A stretch of 64,000 nucleotides of DNA from Lepidodermella squamata (GCA_047495785.1 JBLDXI010000001.1:4898001-4962000); one strand, 5' to 3'. Shown: positions 1-12,200, counted from the stretch's first letter. Notes: generated by a model from the letters alone, not told the origin. Translations and numbers: made by a program.

Positions 1-2260
1 ATCGAGGTAAACAGCAAACACAAAACAAATATTTGCAAATTTTTTGTAACCTTATTTTGAAGTTTACCTAGAATTTACATGCGTGAATTTATGGAAAGAG
101 TTTTTCCGAGCATTCCGAGAGATTCCATAGCCCGCACCTTGATAATTCTTTAATCGATCGACATTTTCCATTGCAAAAACTGTTTCTTAGTAGTACCAAA
201 CCAACATCATCAGGAGATTTTTGCGTCTTGATTAGCGAATATTTTTCTCCGTTAGCAATAGCCAACCCTGATTGATTTCGCACAATTATATTCAAAATGT
301 AAAATCTCTGGCAATGAAATTCGTGAAGCCAGGTCGAAAAATGCTTTTCATCAGCTAAATATTGGCTCGATCTGAGTTTTCAGCTGCGATTGCGTCCAAA
401 TATTCTAAATTGTTGCTTCCGAGCAACACATTTATGTGATTTTATTTCAATTTTTGCCCACTTGAGCGAAAGCGTTCCATTTTGGCTACATGGTACCCTA
501 AGGTATGTAGGCTAAAAGTACGATTTGGCCCTGTGTACTCAAGCATAACTCGCTAACTGACCGCCGAAAGCGCAAAATTCGAGCAATATTTAGATAGTTA
601 GATCTGGCTGAAAAACACTGACAATCAGAATTGATAGAGACTCAAGGAAAGGCGTGAAACTCGAAATCCACATTTTGGGGAAAATGTTGTTCTTGAATCC
701 TAAATTGAAGGCACAGCAATCTAGATTCTCCGTATTCGTTTTCGCGCAACAAAAATTCACTCGTTTCAAAATATCACCTTTTTTATTTGATTTGCGTAAA
801 AAAATAGCACAGTATGATGTGAAATGTCGACTACATGGTAGCCGGGCCGCCGCGACTCGGCGCCCCGAGTTGCCGCGCCCGATCGCGAAACTGCGTCGCT
901 TTCGCAACGTCCTGCTCGATGCCGGCCGCCTGCGACAACTGCGGCGCCTTGCCGAAGAGCAGCGCCGAGGCGTTGACGCAGCCGGGCGCGTCGCCCAGCT
1001 CGCACGCCCGCGCCAGCAACCGGATCACCTCGCGGCCCGTCTGCGGACTGCGCACCTCGCTGTCCCTGCCCTTGAGCTTTATGTCCGCCAGCCGGGTGCA
1101 CGCGCCGGCCACGCTGCCCTCGTCGCACGCCCGCTGCAGGTACTTCGCCGCCAGCGGCCAGTTGAGGTCCGAACTCGCGAACATGGCCGCCGTCATGCAC
1201 GTCTTCGGCTTGAGCTCGCACGCCTTCCGCGCGAGTTCCACGGCGCCCTTCTGGTCCTTCGGGATGCCCTTGCCGAGGGCTTTCATGTAGGCGAGGCGGT
1301 TGCACGACTCCGGCTCCGAGTACGCCGAGCACGCGTGTTCGTAAATCGCCGCCGCGCGTTCGTAGTTCACTTTCACGTTGTACTCGTATTCGCCCAACAA
1401 TCGACAACCTGACGAAAAAAATAAAAGAAAAATCAGGAAAAATACAAAAATTTCAATTTTAATTCGCATGCTTTTTCGAATACTTTTGATTCGGCCGGTT
1501 TTTCAAGAAGTATCACGATATTACACGTTATTACAATTTCTTCATTTCAAATTCAGTCGATATTCGGAAATGTTGACAAATAATTAAATTTTATATTCTT
1601 TCCAACAGATACTCGCATTATTTTACATTCATTTCGAGAAATTAAGAAAATGGCTCACCTTCGGGGTCTTTTTCCTTGTAGCACGCGAACGAATACTCAG
1701 CCGCAATATTTTTCAAGTACTCCTCCGCCTCGGCCTCGTTTTTCCAATCAACAAAACTGCCCATCGCACGAATTTGATTAAAATAAAATACCTACCATAA
1801 AACAAAATAACAGCTATGAAAAATTATAAATAAATTAAAATAAATAAATTCCTCATTATTTTTGCTAGATTTTGGACGGTTGCATCGTGGTGATATCGTT
1901 CGGCCTCGACATCATGCTCATGTTCGAGGAAGTCAGCGTCGCCATCGAATCCATCGCTCAACTGCTCATCATGCTACGGTTGTGGCGCATCGCCCGCATT
2001 GTCAACGGTAAAATATAAAAATTTAACTAAACTCCAATTAATTTTGGATAATTTCAATTCCATTCTTCGCCGATATTATTTGGCAATTTTTTAATATTTA
2101 TTCAAATTCAGGAGCCGCTGTGGCGATGGACTCGAAATGGCGCACGAAGTACCACGCGTTAGAGGACAAGATGAAATCGCTGCAAAAGCACCTGCCGCCC
2201 GAGTTCGTGAATTTGCACGAAGAAATCGCCGACAAGGCGCACCACCACCACGGCCTGTGA
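1..2260 (+). CDS. HVCN1: Voltage-gated proton channel Hv1, C-terminal part (5' part outside window)
   Basis: Hv1 moves protons across membranes through a lone voltage-sensor domain and dimerises through a C-terminal coiled coil. Exons seen: 1869-2007 and 2112-2260 (stop TGA 2258-2260). They encode the S3 segment ([14 protein letters not shown]), the S4 sensor with arginines every third residue ([12 protein letters not shown]), then a charged helix ([16 protein letters not shown]) and a His-rich end. Bases 1-6 (ATC GAG) followed by GTAAAC read as the end of the preceding exon, giving Ile-Glu in phase 0 just before Ile-Leu-Asp-Gly, as the family expects between S2 and S3. S1, S2 and the selectivity aspartate lie upstream of the window. 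An AATAAA signal lies at 2464-2469. The 1862-bp intron 7-1868 contains COA7 on the other strand. Family call is firm; the first-exon placement is inference. Confidence 0.82.
831..1764 (-). CDS. COA7: Cytochrome c oxidase assembly factor 7 (Sel1 repeats)
   Basis: COA7 is a mitochondrial intermembrane-space, Cys-rich Sel1-repeat protein needed for complex IV assembly. Two exons: 1764-1659 and 1408-831 (stop TAG 833-831), joined in phase 1 to give 227 residues; I recall human COA7 as 231. The N-terminus ([20 protein letters not shown]) and the junction [13 protein letters not shown] match the human start. Repeated units of about 35 residues carry the family's paired cysteines (HACSAY...[63 protein letters not shown]). 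The exon 2 reading frame stays open into the intron, but homology starts only at the acceptor at 1409. The polyA signal on this strand is at 787-782. The gene lies entirely within an intron of Hv1. Confidence 0.9.
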
Positions 2261-2463
2261 TTTCGATGCAACCAAATTATGACAACCTCGTTTTACATTT
2301 TGGCAATCAAGCAATCGAACGTGTAATGCAATTCCCGCTCTTCCGATTGACAACAGATTTGTGCGAAATTCGAAAAAAAACGTTTTATATCTTCTAAAAA
2401 ATGTGACACTACTAGCAACAACAACAATTTTTGCATCATTTTTCCGCTGAAGGCTGACTGAAA

Positions 2464-2510
2464 AATAAACGATATTATGATGAAGCGTTGTTGTTGTTGT
2501 TGTTGTGCAG
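2464..2510 (+). repeat. PolyA signal and (GTT)n microsatellite after Hv1
   Basis: AATAAA at 2464-2469 fits the 3' end of the Hv1 transcript, about 200 bases after its stop. It is followed by roughly six GTT units (2487-2505). The rest of 2261-2886 shows no supported gene on either strand. Confidence 0.6.
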
Positions 2511-2886
2511 GCTATTCGCGGCTATCCGCTTGTGGACGCGGCAGCACGGCGCGTCGGCGCTGCAGTTGCCGTGATGATGGTCGGCGTGGCCGTTTTGGGG
2601 GTCGACGGTGCCATTCGGTGATGGCTGAGGGCCACAAACCAAATCGCGGAATGTTTTCGAATCGAACGGGTTTTCGACTATCACAGCATGCTCATCGGGC
2701 AGAGGCTAAATGAAAAATAAACATTTCAATAACCAAAACTTGAAAAATTGAAATTTACATCGAAATTTTTACAACTGATTTCTATGAAAATTGGCAACAT
2801 GGAAATTGAACTAATACTTAATAGCCTTTTGAAATTCAGTTGAAGGCAAATGTTGAATTTTGAAAATTTGTTGCTGAAAATTGCTG

Positions 2887-5124
2887 TTATATTTTCTCAG
2901 TCAATTTGAAATCAGCCACCAATTGCGCGGAAAAATTTAAAATCGTCTGGAAGTGAGCTTTCAGAAATTCACAAAAAGCAAAATTCGCAAAAATCAAATT
3001 GAAAAGTTTTCGAATGTGCAAACTTACATCTCGCGTTTTCTCCATTGCAACAAGACGCCGGCAAACAGTGGTGATTCGGTCGCCCTCGGGCGAATTCGAC
3101 ACCACTTTCAAACACGGATGATGCGGAACATGCGATTCTTTGAAACTAGGCAAAACATTTTCATTTCCGTAATTCACAAACATCAACGCTCATAGTTGCT
3201 ACGTACTCTTTGGGCGCTAAACTAGGCAGCCAGAAGACGAGCCGGCCGCCTTTGCGCAGCAACACCGCCGCCATGTTCAGCAAATCTGTGTAGATTTCGA
3301 CGAAGCCGTAGCAGATTTTCGACGGAATGTGAAGGTGCCGACTAGAAGAAATAATCAACTTCATTATTAGCTTCAAAATTCGACTTGGTAACTTAGCGCT
3401 TACATGTCATCGGTGAGTTCGTAAGGCTCGTGGCTTCCCAATCGCCGGCCAGATTCACGAACGCCATACGGAGCTGAATTTAAAACGAAAAATTAAACAA
3501 AAACATCAACTAAATAAACGGATTCGGACCGATCAATATAAAATTGAGCGAGTGTTTTGGTATAAAAAAGCCAAGCTACCCCACTATGTTTTCTCGAAAA
3601 TAGTAAAAAAATTTGAAATGCTTACGATCAGTGACGATGGCGTCGAACAACCCAATGCCGTTGTGCCACAACTGCGGAATGAGACTCGCATCGCCGACGA
3701 AACAGTCCAGGTAGCGACTCTGAAGGCCGTACTGCTGCATGTTCGCGAGCACACTCTCGCCGGCCGATCGCGATTTCACGCCGACGCGACTCGGCCGCGA
3801 TTTGCCGTGCAGCAACAGGTAGTTTATGTCCAGGCCCGTCACGTAGGCGCCGAAGTGAGCACAGGCCACGAGGCAGCCGCCGGAACCGCAAAACGGATCC
3901 AGCACCAAATCATTATCGCGAACCTAAATTTGCAGAAAAATTACCAAATATTTAGAAAACTGTTTGAGAATTCAAGAAAATTCGAGGATTTTTCGACTCA
4001 TTGAATCATTTTAAATTGTCAAATTAAAAAATATTTGAAATGGGCAAAATTACCTGTGCTTCGTTGGCCATGATAAAAGCTAGAAGAGGGTCCATGCTCG
4101 TATTCGCGATGAATACTCGCGTTTTCAGGTCGTATTTGTGGATGATTTTGCGCTGCCCATCAGCAATCCACCGGCCGATGAAGTAACGCGTCGGAATTTC
4201 GTCCACTTTCATGTGATTCCGCATGGTTGGATCGTGGTCCATGAGCAAATCAAAGCGATGCGTTGAGCTCGCTAAATCAACCGGGCCGTCGAGTTTCAAC
4301 ACATTCGATACAATATTCTGAAAATAAAATTAATAAATAAATCAAAAGCCATACAGAAGTGATACAGTCAATGGGTTCAATTCTAATAACTAAATATTGG
4401 GAAAAATAGGTGAATTTCGAAGCTTGAAATTTAGGAAAATGAGCTTGGTAAATTTCATATAGATAGAATTTTTGTCCCACTTTTTAAAAAAAGCTACTAC
4501 AAAATTACAAGTCCGTAATTCTGCTGTCAATTTTGGCTATAATTTCAAATGAAATATGCGAATAACAGTTGAAAGATGTGAAAAAATGAACTTACGTCGA
4601 TGAGACTGAGAACTTCCTTGTGATTCTGCTTCAAGCCAGTGCTTTTCACGCGAATCACAAACGAATCTGTGCAGTGAATGTAAGGCCTAGCTTGGACGGA
4701 ATTACTCGCTGACACTTCCAAATCTTTCAGCGACCAAGAATCTGCTAAATACTCGTACGAAGACCTGTAGTCGAAATTCAGGTTTTAGTAAAATATCATT
4801 TGTCATTTTAGATAAAACGAACTTGAGGAGGAAAGATCGTTTCGCAATTGATTTCACGTCGTTTTCGGACGGCAGATCGGCCACGATGAAAGGAGACTAT
4901 CAAATTGAAATTCTGTAAAACTGAAATAGAGGCAGACTCAATACCTACTTCTCTGCCTTTATCGATAACATCCATTTTGATATTGAGCATTGAAGCCACA
5001 GAAATCAACTCCTGGAAAATTCAGCCATTAGGTAAGCATGTTTGAAATGAGAAAATGTGGAAAAACTCACATTCAGAGTAAATTGCAAATTGTTGCGCGC
5101 GAAATAGAAAATAAAGCGCTTCAT
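2887..5124 (-). CDS. TRMT11: tRNA (guanine-10-N2) methyltransferase catalytic subunit TRM11
   Basis: TRMT11 with partner TRMT112 methylates G10 of cytosolic tRNAs. Ten exons: 5124-5071, 5011-4949, 4896-4823, 4764-4596, 4317-4054, 3923-3626, 3473-3404, 3341-3207, 3145-3028 and 2946-2887; all phases agree and give about 434 residues (human about 463). Diagnostic pieces: YFIGRWIADGQR and NTSMDPLLAFIMANEAQ in exon 5; SAM motif I VLDPFCGSGGCLVACAHFGAYVTG in exon 6 (shown broken: DPFCGSGG, ACAHFGAYVTG); and the catalytic motif DPPYG, created across the exon 6/7 splice (GAT C|CT CCG TAT GGC). Exons 8-9 carry GGRLVFWLP and HHPCLKVVSNS. The last exon is the weakest call. Intron 3 uses the unusual donor GTTCGT. 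The gene is convergent with Hv1. Confidence 0.9.
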
Positions 5125-5675
5125 TTTTAAAATTTAACACCTAAAATTTGAGAATAAAAGCCTAATTCGCCTTAGATAGAGAGCAGAAAAAAACAATATA
5201 GTAAGCCAAAAATAGCCGCCTTCAATAGTGTCCAACTCAAATTTAAACGAATTTTAAATATTCTGTTTAACAGAACGATCAAATAAATTATGTGGATTTT
5301 TCCAGTTATTTTCTATTTTCCATGCTTTCTCTTGGGTAAATTTCACTGCTACTTGATCTCTACAAAGCATCATGAAATTTCTTTTGATATTAGCTTCTTT
5401 AATAGCAGGCTCGCAACGATGCCGCTCGAAAGGCTGCAACTGAGTCTAACAACCCCCAACTTACAGTTCATGATCGCATTATCATGGCATTTCCATCATC
5501 GCATGCTCTCACTAGTAAATGACGTTGAGGTCCTGAGGCTGTGACCCAAGTAACCAACCTACGCTGTTTCCACTGTCCACAATAAGTACTCTGCAATTTA
5601 GCGAAGCCTCGGATGCGATGATTTTGCGTGAGCTTCTTCTTTCGGTTGGCACCAAGCACAGGTAAAGCCAACTCT
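5125..5675. other. Intergenic stretch upstream of TRMT11
   Basis: No supported gene, RNA or repeat was found here. It holds the presumed TRMT11 promoter next to 5124, but I see no TATA box. Confidence 0.4.
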
Positions 5676-6004
5676 AACGACATTAGAACTGAACGCAAAT
5701 CTTGTACGTACATCAATAGCAGATTGCCCCGAAAACAGCCTGATTACCGGCGTACCGCTTTTCTCTCTCGCTGATCTAGGCGTAGACCACTGGAGGCAGA
5801 ATGACCTAAACTACACGCTCGTCCTTCTCAAGCAAGTCCTCGTTCTAGTTGACCTGACTGCTCCAAGTAGCGATGCCCACAATAACACATGTGGTCTGAA
5901 CACCGTTGAGATGAAGAGCAGCTTCAACATGTTGATTCGCAGCCGGCGCAACGCCGAGCGAAAGAGGGCTGAGCGCAAATGCACTCCGCGCTAAAACCGC
6001 AACG
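5676..6004 (+). repeat. Duplicated coding-like repeat, copy A
   Basis: This stretch is a direct diverged copy of 6907-7252. Both keep the same frame open. Copy A reads from IADCPENSLITGVPLFSLAD through DHWRQNDLNYTLVLLKQVLV to a stop at about 5994. Many differences from copy B fall at third codon positions (for example GAC/GAT, AAC/AAT). The flanks share the words AGAACTGAACGC and AACCGCAACGCCACAGCCGAT. I do not recognise the protein. It may come from an old transposon or a gene family, and no start codon or splice pattern is secure. Confidence 0.5.
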
Positions 6005-6906
6005 CCACAGCCGATTTGAATTTTTCCAACAGTAATTAATACTAATGTTTTAGACGCTTAGACGGCTATGTAACAGCTATACAACTCTAATAGCCATTAG
6101 CGACGAACATTTTCTCATGCCGCAACTTTGATCATTTCTTTACACTTGAGCACAGCTTCGAGGAAGGCAGCTTCGGCTTTGTTGTACAGAGCGAGGTCAA
6201 ACTGGGCATTAACGCTTAGCAACAGGCTCAACTCACACGCGAATAATACTCAAGTCGGGCGGGCCAGAAATCGGTGTTTTTTCAACGACGAATGCCCGGA
6301 TGGCGAAAAGTTAGTTGAGCTCAGGAACCTCTTTAATAATCTAGCCTGAACCCTGAACGACGGCAAAACACGAAGAAGAACGAAATCGGAGATCGAGATA
6401 TGCTTTCATTGACTCGTTTAATAAATCGAATTTATAGGTATCAAGATTCAGATATATGTATCTATATAAAAATATATGAAATGACGCTTGTTGGTGCTCT
6501 GGAAAGCACAGAGACGACGGCGGCGAGCAGCTGACCCGATCCAAAAAGAAGGGCTGTCCAGCGTTATTGTCAAACACGCCAGCGTCACGGGCATTGACGG
6601 AGATGGCTATACTGTGACAGCGCGAAACATGGAGCACAACCATGAGCGTACCGAACAGGACTACAATCGTCGAACAGCAGCCATGTCGAAAGTTCTTTCT
6701 CGCCAATGCCTAACTGATGAGTTTGAATCCAGCTGCTAGAAGCCTGAACAATCACCCAGTTGCAGCATCAGTCGCGGAATAGCTCTGTGACCCTGTGTCT
6801 CCTTCGAAGCAAGCAGCCATAATTCTCAATGAGAAGTACAATCTGAATTGTAGATGCAAAGATTTGCTAAACTTCTTCAACTTTTTGCTAAACGAACGAA
6901 TAATAA

Positions 6907-7252
6907 ACGTCGTTAGAACTGAACGCGAATCTTTTACGTCAATAGCAGGCTGCCCCGAAAACAGCCTGATCACCGACGTACCGCTTTTCTCTCTCACTGA
7001 TCTAGGCGTAGATCACTGGAAGCAGAATGACCTGAATTACACTCTCACCCTTGTCAAGCAAGTCCTCGTTCTAGTGGACCTGGCTGCTCTAAATAGCGAC
7101 GCCCACAGTGGCACATGTGGCCTGAGTACCGCTGAGATGAAGAGTAGCTACATCGTTTCTATTCGCTGCTTCAAAGCAGCCAACGCACAGCGCAGCGCCG
7201 AGCGAAAGAGCGCAAATGCATTCTGAGCTGAAACCGCAACGCCACAGCCGAT
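6907..7252 (+). repeat. Duplicated coding-like repeat, copy B
   Basis: Second copy of the 5676-6004 module, about 1.24 kb downstream in the same orientation. It reads from IAGCPENSLITDVPLFSLTD through DHWKQNDLNYTLTLVKQVLV and ends at a TGA near 7226. After it, a short open stretch in another frame (VREVIVDPRRGGLSGISRVD, about 7258-7320) and one near 7610-7790 suggest further decayed coding DNA. The function is unknown. Confidence 0.5.
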
Positions 7253-8975
7253 GGGGTGCGTGAGGTTATTGTTGATCCGCGCCGAGGCGGCTTGTCTGGC
7301 ATCTCAAGAGTCGACGAAAACAACCTTCAGTCGGGAGCTGGAAACTTGGACGATGATGGGCATGCGTTTTGCCTGCTTTCTGCGCCGCCTGTGCTGTGAC
7401 AAGGAAAAGAGCCGCTCTATCAGACACATGATCAGACGTCTCGGCTCAATCTTTGTCAATCTCTGTAGAGCAATCTTTCCATGCCGTTCAACCTATCCAA
7501 ATCGATGGTCAACGGTTCATTGCGGTGACTTTTTGACACACATGGGCAACCTCCGACTCTAGCGACCTACTAATCGAGATAAGCTCGAATCTTCTCTTCT
7601 CGATGGTCAAGGCATCGTCACAAGGCATCGATTCACCGAGGTCGTCTACACGGCCTGTGCCCTCGTCATCGGGTACCGAAAAAAGCGGTCGACTGCGATG
7701 TTTACGGCAAATGGACGTGCGCCGATCGTTGGTCAAGTCGATGGCCGAGATCCGAAATCCGAAATCCGAGTCGACTGGCTCTCTTCCTTAGCTTTCGTTT
7801 CCGAAAAAATAGCGCGCTTTAAAATTAAAATTGCTACATTTGTAATTTTCTAATTCAATAATTGACATAAAAATATAAAAATAATTTTAACGTCATGAAA
7901 ATTTACAACACGTGGGTTTTTTGTTGCTTATGACGCTAACTAACTCTTCTTCTTGACAACCAGCGGAGTTTTCCGCTTGGAAATTTTGAAAATTGCCGGC
8001 GCTTAACCGTCAGCCACTTTCCTCAGGCACCGTTGAATTGTTACATTGAAAGATGGTCCTGAACAGCGCTCTGTCATGTCACTAGAAATATTTTGCCGTT
8101 AACTTGAACGTGCGATTTTTTCAGCTGCTATGGCTATGCCATGATAAAAAAAGGATTGTCACTATATGGAGATGAACTTTTGATTTCGAGAGGCTTCGTA
8201 AGGTCATTTACGACGAAAAATACTTTGTTAATAGTTTTAGTGTATTTGGATGATCCATTCCAAAAATAATTGAATGTTTTCGAATTTGTTCTCGCAGCTG
8301 TTCTCGCGAGTTTGGCAATTATTTCAGCATGTAACGTGATAGATTCCTATCCTACCATGCGATATGTTTCTCGAAACAATTTTGTATCTGATGTCTGATG
8401 ACACTATATCTGATATTATAGTGACATGACAGACAAAGCGGTAATGCGGTAAGGCTGAGAGTCCACGCAAACTTGACTTGATATAATGAAAATAAATGAG
8501 TATTCTGCGGTCTGCGGCTGAGAGTTCATCTTCTTACAGGCAAGCTGAATTTCCCAGTGAACGTAAAATCTTTCTTTGCTAACGCAGACACTGAGCGCGG
8601 TTTTACCACTTGAGTTTTCCATCTTCCTTAATCAGTAAAACGTGAAAGAATTGAATGTCTCATAAAGATAGTGTAATTATAATTTGCATCAACCCATAGC
8701 CTGATGAGCCCAGTAATAGTTCAAAACACGTGCTGCAACAGTTATCGGCGAGCCCGCTGACTGCCTGACTTTCATACCGAGAAAAAAAAAGAAATTTGAA
8801 AAAGATTTCTTCCATTTATTGTCATTTCATAAACAATGTTTGTAAAATTAAAAACAATCTATCATCATCACATGCCGGAATAATTTATCATCGGTATAAA
8901 AATTGCGGATAACACCGGAAATGTAGAGACGTTCGTGCGTGAGTAATCTGAGATAAAATTAAGTGTTACGCCGTA
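7253..8975. other. Gene-poor, partly decayed coding DNA
   Basis: Fragments of open frames around 7258-7790 look like remnants of a coding sequence with stops and frame changes, next to the duplicated module. From about 7800 to 8900 I see only AT-rich DNA. TTTATT at 8815-8820 can serve as the polyA signal of the minus-strand gene that ends at 8976. Confidence 0.35.
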
Positions 8976-9939
8976 TTACGACTGACGCGCCGCGCCCTTG
9001 TCGGCTTGCTCAAGTATCGTCGAAAATAAGCCGCTCAGCAGCCGGCCAGACACTGAAGACGCCGCCGCCGGCTTGCTGCTGCTGTCCAGCTGTTTCGAGA
9101 AGGCGCTAGGCAGCTGCAGGAACGGCGCCGGGTTTCCATCCGTCAACTCGTGGTGATTATCGACCGGGGGCGACGGAGGAGGTGGCAATTTATTATTATC
9201 ATCAGACTCGATAATTTGAACATGCTCATTAGTAGACGGGCGGTTTTGATTCCACTGATCAGCGACCGATTTACGAATCGCAGCATCCTCAGCCCGGCCA
9301 TGACTAGCGTCGAGTGAAAACAGGTGTTTTTCGGACATTCTACCAGGCTGAAACACAGCCGGGTCTTGTTGATTGCGGTTGTTGTTGTCGTCAAACATGA
9401 CCACGTCCTGGTCGAGCTGGCGAAACCGGGCCAGCCACTGGTCGCGCCTCGCCTGCGCCGCCTTATCGTTATCCGGGTCGAGTGATTCGCGAATGCGCTC
9501 CGTTTTGCCGCCGTGCATCGGCTGCGGCGCGATTTTAAGCTGCAACGGCTGGCCGAGCATTTGCTCGGGCGCGTGGCGTTTCGCCGGATTAAGCCCGCTG
9601 AAATCGCTGAGGCCGGACGGCTGGCCGCGCCACGGCTCGACGGGCGCGAGAGGGGGCGGCGTCGGAATCGCAACGTCAGCCACAGGCATGTCGAGGTAGG
9701 ACGGAATTTCAGGCGTCTCGTCCGGGTGATTAAAAATGTTCAAAACTGCAAAGTAGCGACTAATTAACTCGGCATGATTTTCAATTAGAGCAACACCTAC
9801 TTATCGGCACCATAACTATCGCGGTTGTTATCACGCCGAGAATGATAATTGTCTGTTGAAATGATTGGAAAACAAAGAAAAGGCTATAATTAACGAGTTG
9901 TATAGGTGAAAATTGTTAGCTAACCATCCACTGTTCCAT
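8976..9939 (-). CDS. Unrecognised single-pass membrane protein with long Pro-rich tail
   Basis: Not recognised. Three exons: 9939-9925, 9852-9801 and 9745-8976, in consistent phase, giving about 278 residues. The ATG at 9939 sits in an excellent Kozak context (GCCGCCATGG). The N-terminus is short (MEQWM), followed by a hydrophobic helix TIIILGVITTAIVMVPIIL (residues 6-24). A long hydrophilic tail follows, with a Pro-rich stretch (PTPPPLAPVEP), an acidic helix (ARRDQWLARFRQLDQDVVMF), Asn/Asp runs, another Pro run (KLPPPPSPP) and a Ser/Ala-rich end. A type III (signal-anchor) topology with a cytosolic tail is inferred. No enzyme motif is visible. The intron 1 donor GTTAGC is weak. The open frame of exon 3 is solid; the small first exons are inference. 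Confidence 0.6.
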
Positions 9940-11060
9940 GGCGGCGATGATGATGTGGTGAAGGAAAAACAATGTTTTCAAGTTGTTGTGTTCGTGTTAA
10001 AGATAAAATAAGTGGTTGAATATTTTGAAAATTCAATGCTCGATGAGCAGCCGGCACGCGTTTGATCGCGTGCTCTTCGAAGAGGCGTCACATTTCTACA
10101 TTTCTGGCTCGACTCGTATTGGAAAATGTTCAGAAACTGGACACTAAAAAAAGGAACGAAAATAGTCGTAGAAATTCGATGGCTTGAGATTTATTCTTTG
10201 ACAGAAGCGGCAGAATAACTCAATTATTTCGACATTTTGGGAAATAATTTGCGTTTTTTCGCATTTTTTTTTCGTTGTTATGATCCAGGTCTCAATTAAT
10301 CGTTGTTTGATTGGCGAAAAGCAGATGGCAGAGCAAATCTTTAATAGCTGTATATTTTGACTGTTATCCGCTGCAAAACAAAATCGAACAAATATCTGCC
10401 GCTGTGGAATTTTCATTTGTATCAGATCATTGCTTATTTTTCGGGAAAAATTGCTGAAACGTAGCTTTAAAGCATCGATATTTCGATATTTCGATGTTAC
10501 AACAAATTTTTCCGATTTTTCCTCTAACATTATTTAATTCTGAACGAATATTTATCGCAACGCCATTCGAGGTGTTCAGAAATAATTGAAAAATAGTCGA
10601 GCGGTATTTTATTTTTCAGCAATCGCCGCAAGTCGAGATGCGATGAACCAGAAATTGTGATGAAAGAAATTGAAGGCGTGAATATTAATTTTCTCAATTT
10701 TTGCGGCAAGTTCACCATCATAGTTGGTCATCACCTCAGCTTTCGCGTATCTGCGTTCCTGTTGGTTGCGATGCTGTTGATTTCAGTAAACGATAATAAT
10801 GTGTCCCAACCCTCTGGATAATGATCATCGCTTTCTCCCGAAACGAGCAGGAATTATTGCCTGATTTCTGTGACTTCTGTCGGATTTATGGATAAAAACC
10901 GGCATAAATTCGCGCTATTTACGTGCCTGAATTTATCTGCATCAGCCGATTTATTACTGGTTTTAATCCTTTTTATCTCCCATTTACCATCAATTTACGC
11001 GTGGAACAGGTAACAAGGGCGGGCAGCGTGGGCGTAGTTATTTACAGCTATCATCAATCC
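9940..11060. other. Intergenic, no gene seen
   Basis: AT-rich DNA without a supported gene on either strand. Open frames here are short and lack splice-site or protein-motif support. Confidence 0.4.
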
Positions 11061-11099
11061 ATCACTTTTTATCATCATGTGTCTGCCTATGCCTAGCTC

Positions 11100-12200
11100 T
11101 TGCTCGCTATCCGAAAACCAGGCCGCTGCATCTGCTGCTGCTGCTGCTGACCACAATATGTGCTATACAACAATAACAACAACAATAATGGCTACCGGCT
11201 TGCTTGTTAGCATGAGGCGCGGCCAGCGTGGGTCAGGCTCGGGACACCTTGTTGAAACAACGCACGATTTTTACCGTAGAAACCGCCTGAAAACCGCAAA
11301 CGCATCGAACAAACCGCAAAACGCAATCAAATTTAACGAATTTTTTAATCAATTTTCAATCGAATCAAAGTGAAGTTTACGATTTATTTTTTCGAGTTTT
11401 CAAACGAGAATTTCGTATATTCTGCGGCGGCTGTGCGTTTTCGGGGTAATACGGCCTGGCGCTTATTTATTATTGCTATTACGAGACGCGGCTGGCGTTG
11501 CGTTTGCTTAGTGAATAACGCAAATACACTCACGCGCGCTCTCGCGTTCTCGCTGATATACGATATATGCATGCGGCATGTATGCGAGCGAGCGCGCAGA
11601 TGCCGAGCATGTGTGTGTGCGCTATTAATAATTGCGCGCGTTGTGGTTGCATCACGCGGGTCATTCAACGGTCGCCGGCGAGTTCGCGCGCCGGTCAGCT
11701 ATTGCGCGTTCGCATCGGGCCGCCGCCGCACCAACGGCCGTCATTTCGTCCGATTTCGCTAGTCGATGCAACAACTATTCTCTCTAGCTACGCAACACCG
11801 CCTGCTGACCGGGCCGTCGCCTTTCGACCTAAGCGCGCGCGCACACAGGCCGGGTATAAAACGGCGAAAACGCAGCGCTGTTCGGCCACTCGCTCGCTTT
11901 TGCGCCTAGGCGTCGCTCACTCGCTCACTCACTTTGTTGTAGTTGTAGTCGTAGTTTGCTATAGCATAGCATAGTATAGTAGTATATGCTAATGAGCGTC
12001 GGTCCACAACAACTATAGCGTCGCTTCTTGTTGCATCTATGTTTGTTTTGGCGGCGCGACTAGTAAACAATGGAATGGCGTGCGTGCGCTGACCGACGCC
12101 ACTCGACAACAATAGCGGTGACGCTACGCAGTCGGCCTCGCGCCGCCGGCCGGCCATCAACGGCCATTCGCGCATTTTCTCTCGCCGAAGCAACTAGCTT
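11100..12200 (+). promoter_or_regulatory. GC-rich promoter-like region with TATA box
   Basis: Base composition shifts sharply to CpG-rich here (runs such as GCGCGCGC near 11833). A TATA box in good context (GGGTATAAAACGG) lies at 11855-11861, followed about 30 bases on by pyrimidine-rich DNA. Low-complexity GCT and ACA repeats occur at 11130-11190. No coding exon was identified downstream before 15 kb, so if this is a promoter, its first exon may be noncoding or its gene may have a long intron. Confidence 0.35.

Noticed and set aside
654-1412. Long plus-strand ORF of 252 codons opposite COA7
   Set aside because: It is the antisense shadow of the GC-rich COA7 exon; its Arg/Ala-rich text has no motif, and COA7 homology on the other strand is strong.
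6128-6350. Kinase-like glycine loop text (EEGSFGFVVQ) near 6155-6195
   Set aside because: Only a short match, followed by stops, with no other kinase motif nearby.
9143-9767. Overlapping ORFs in other frames of the 8976-9939 gene
   Set aside because: The frame chosen has a Kozak start, coherent splice phases and sensible composition; the others are Arg/Ser-rich shadows.
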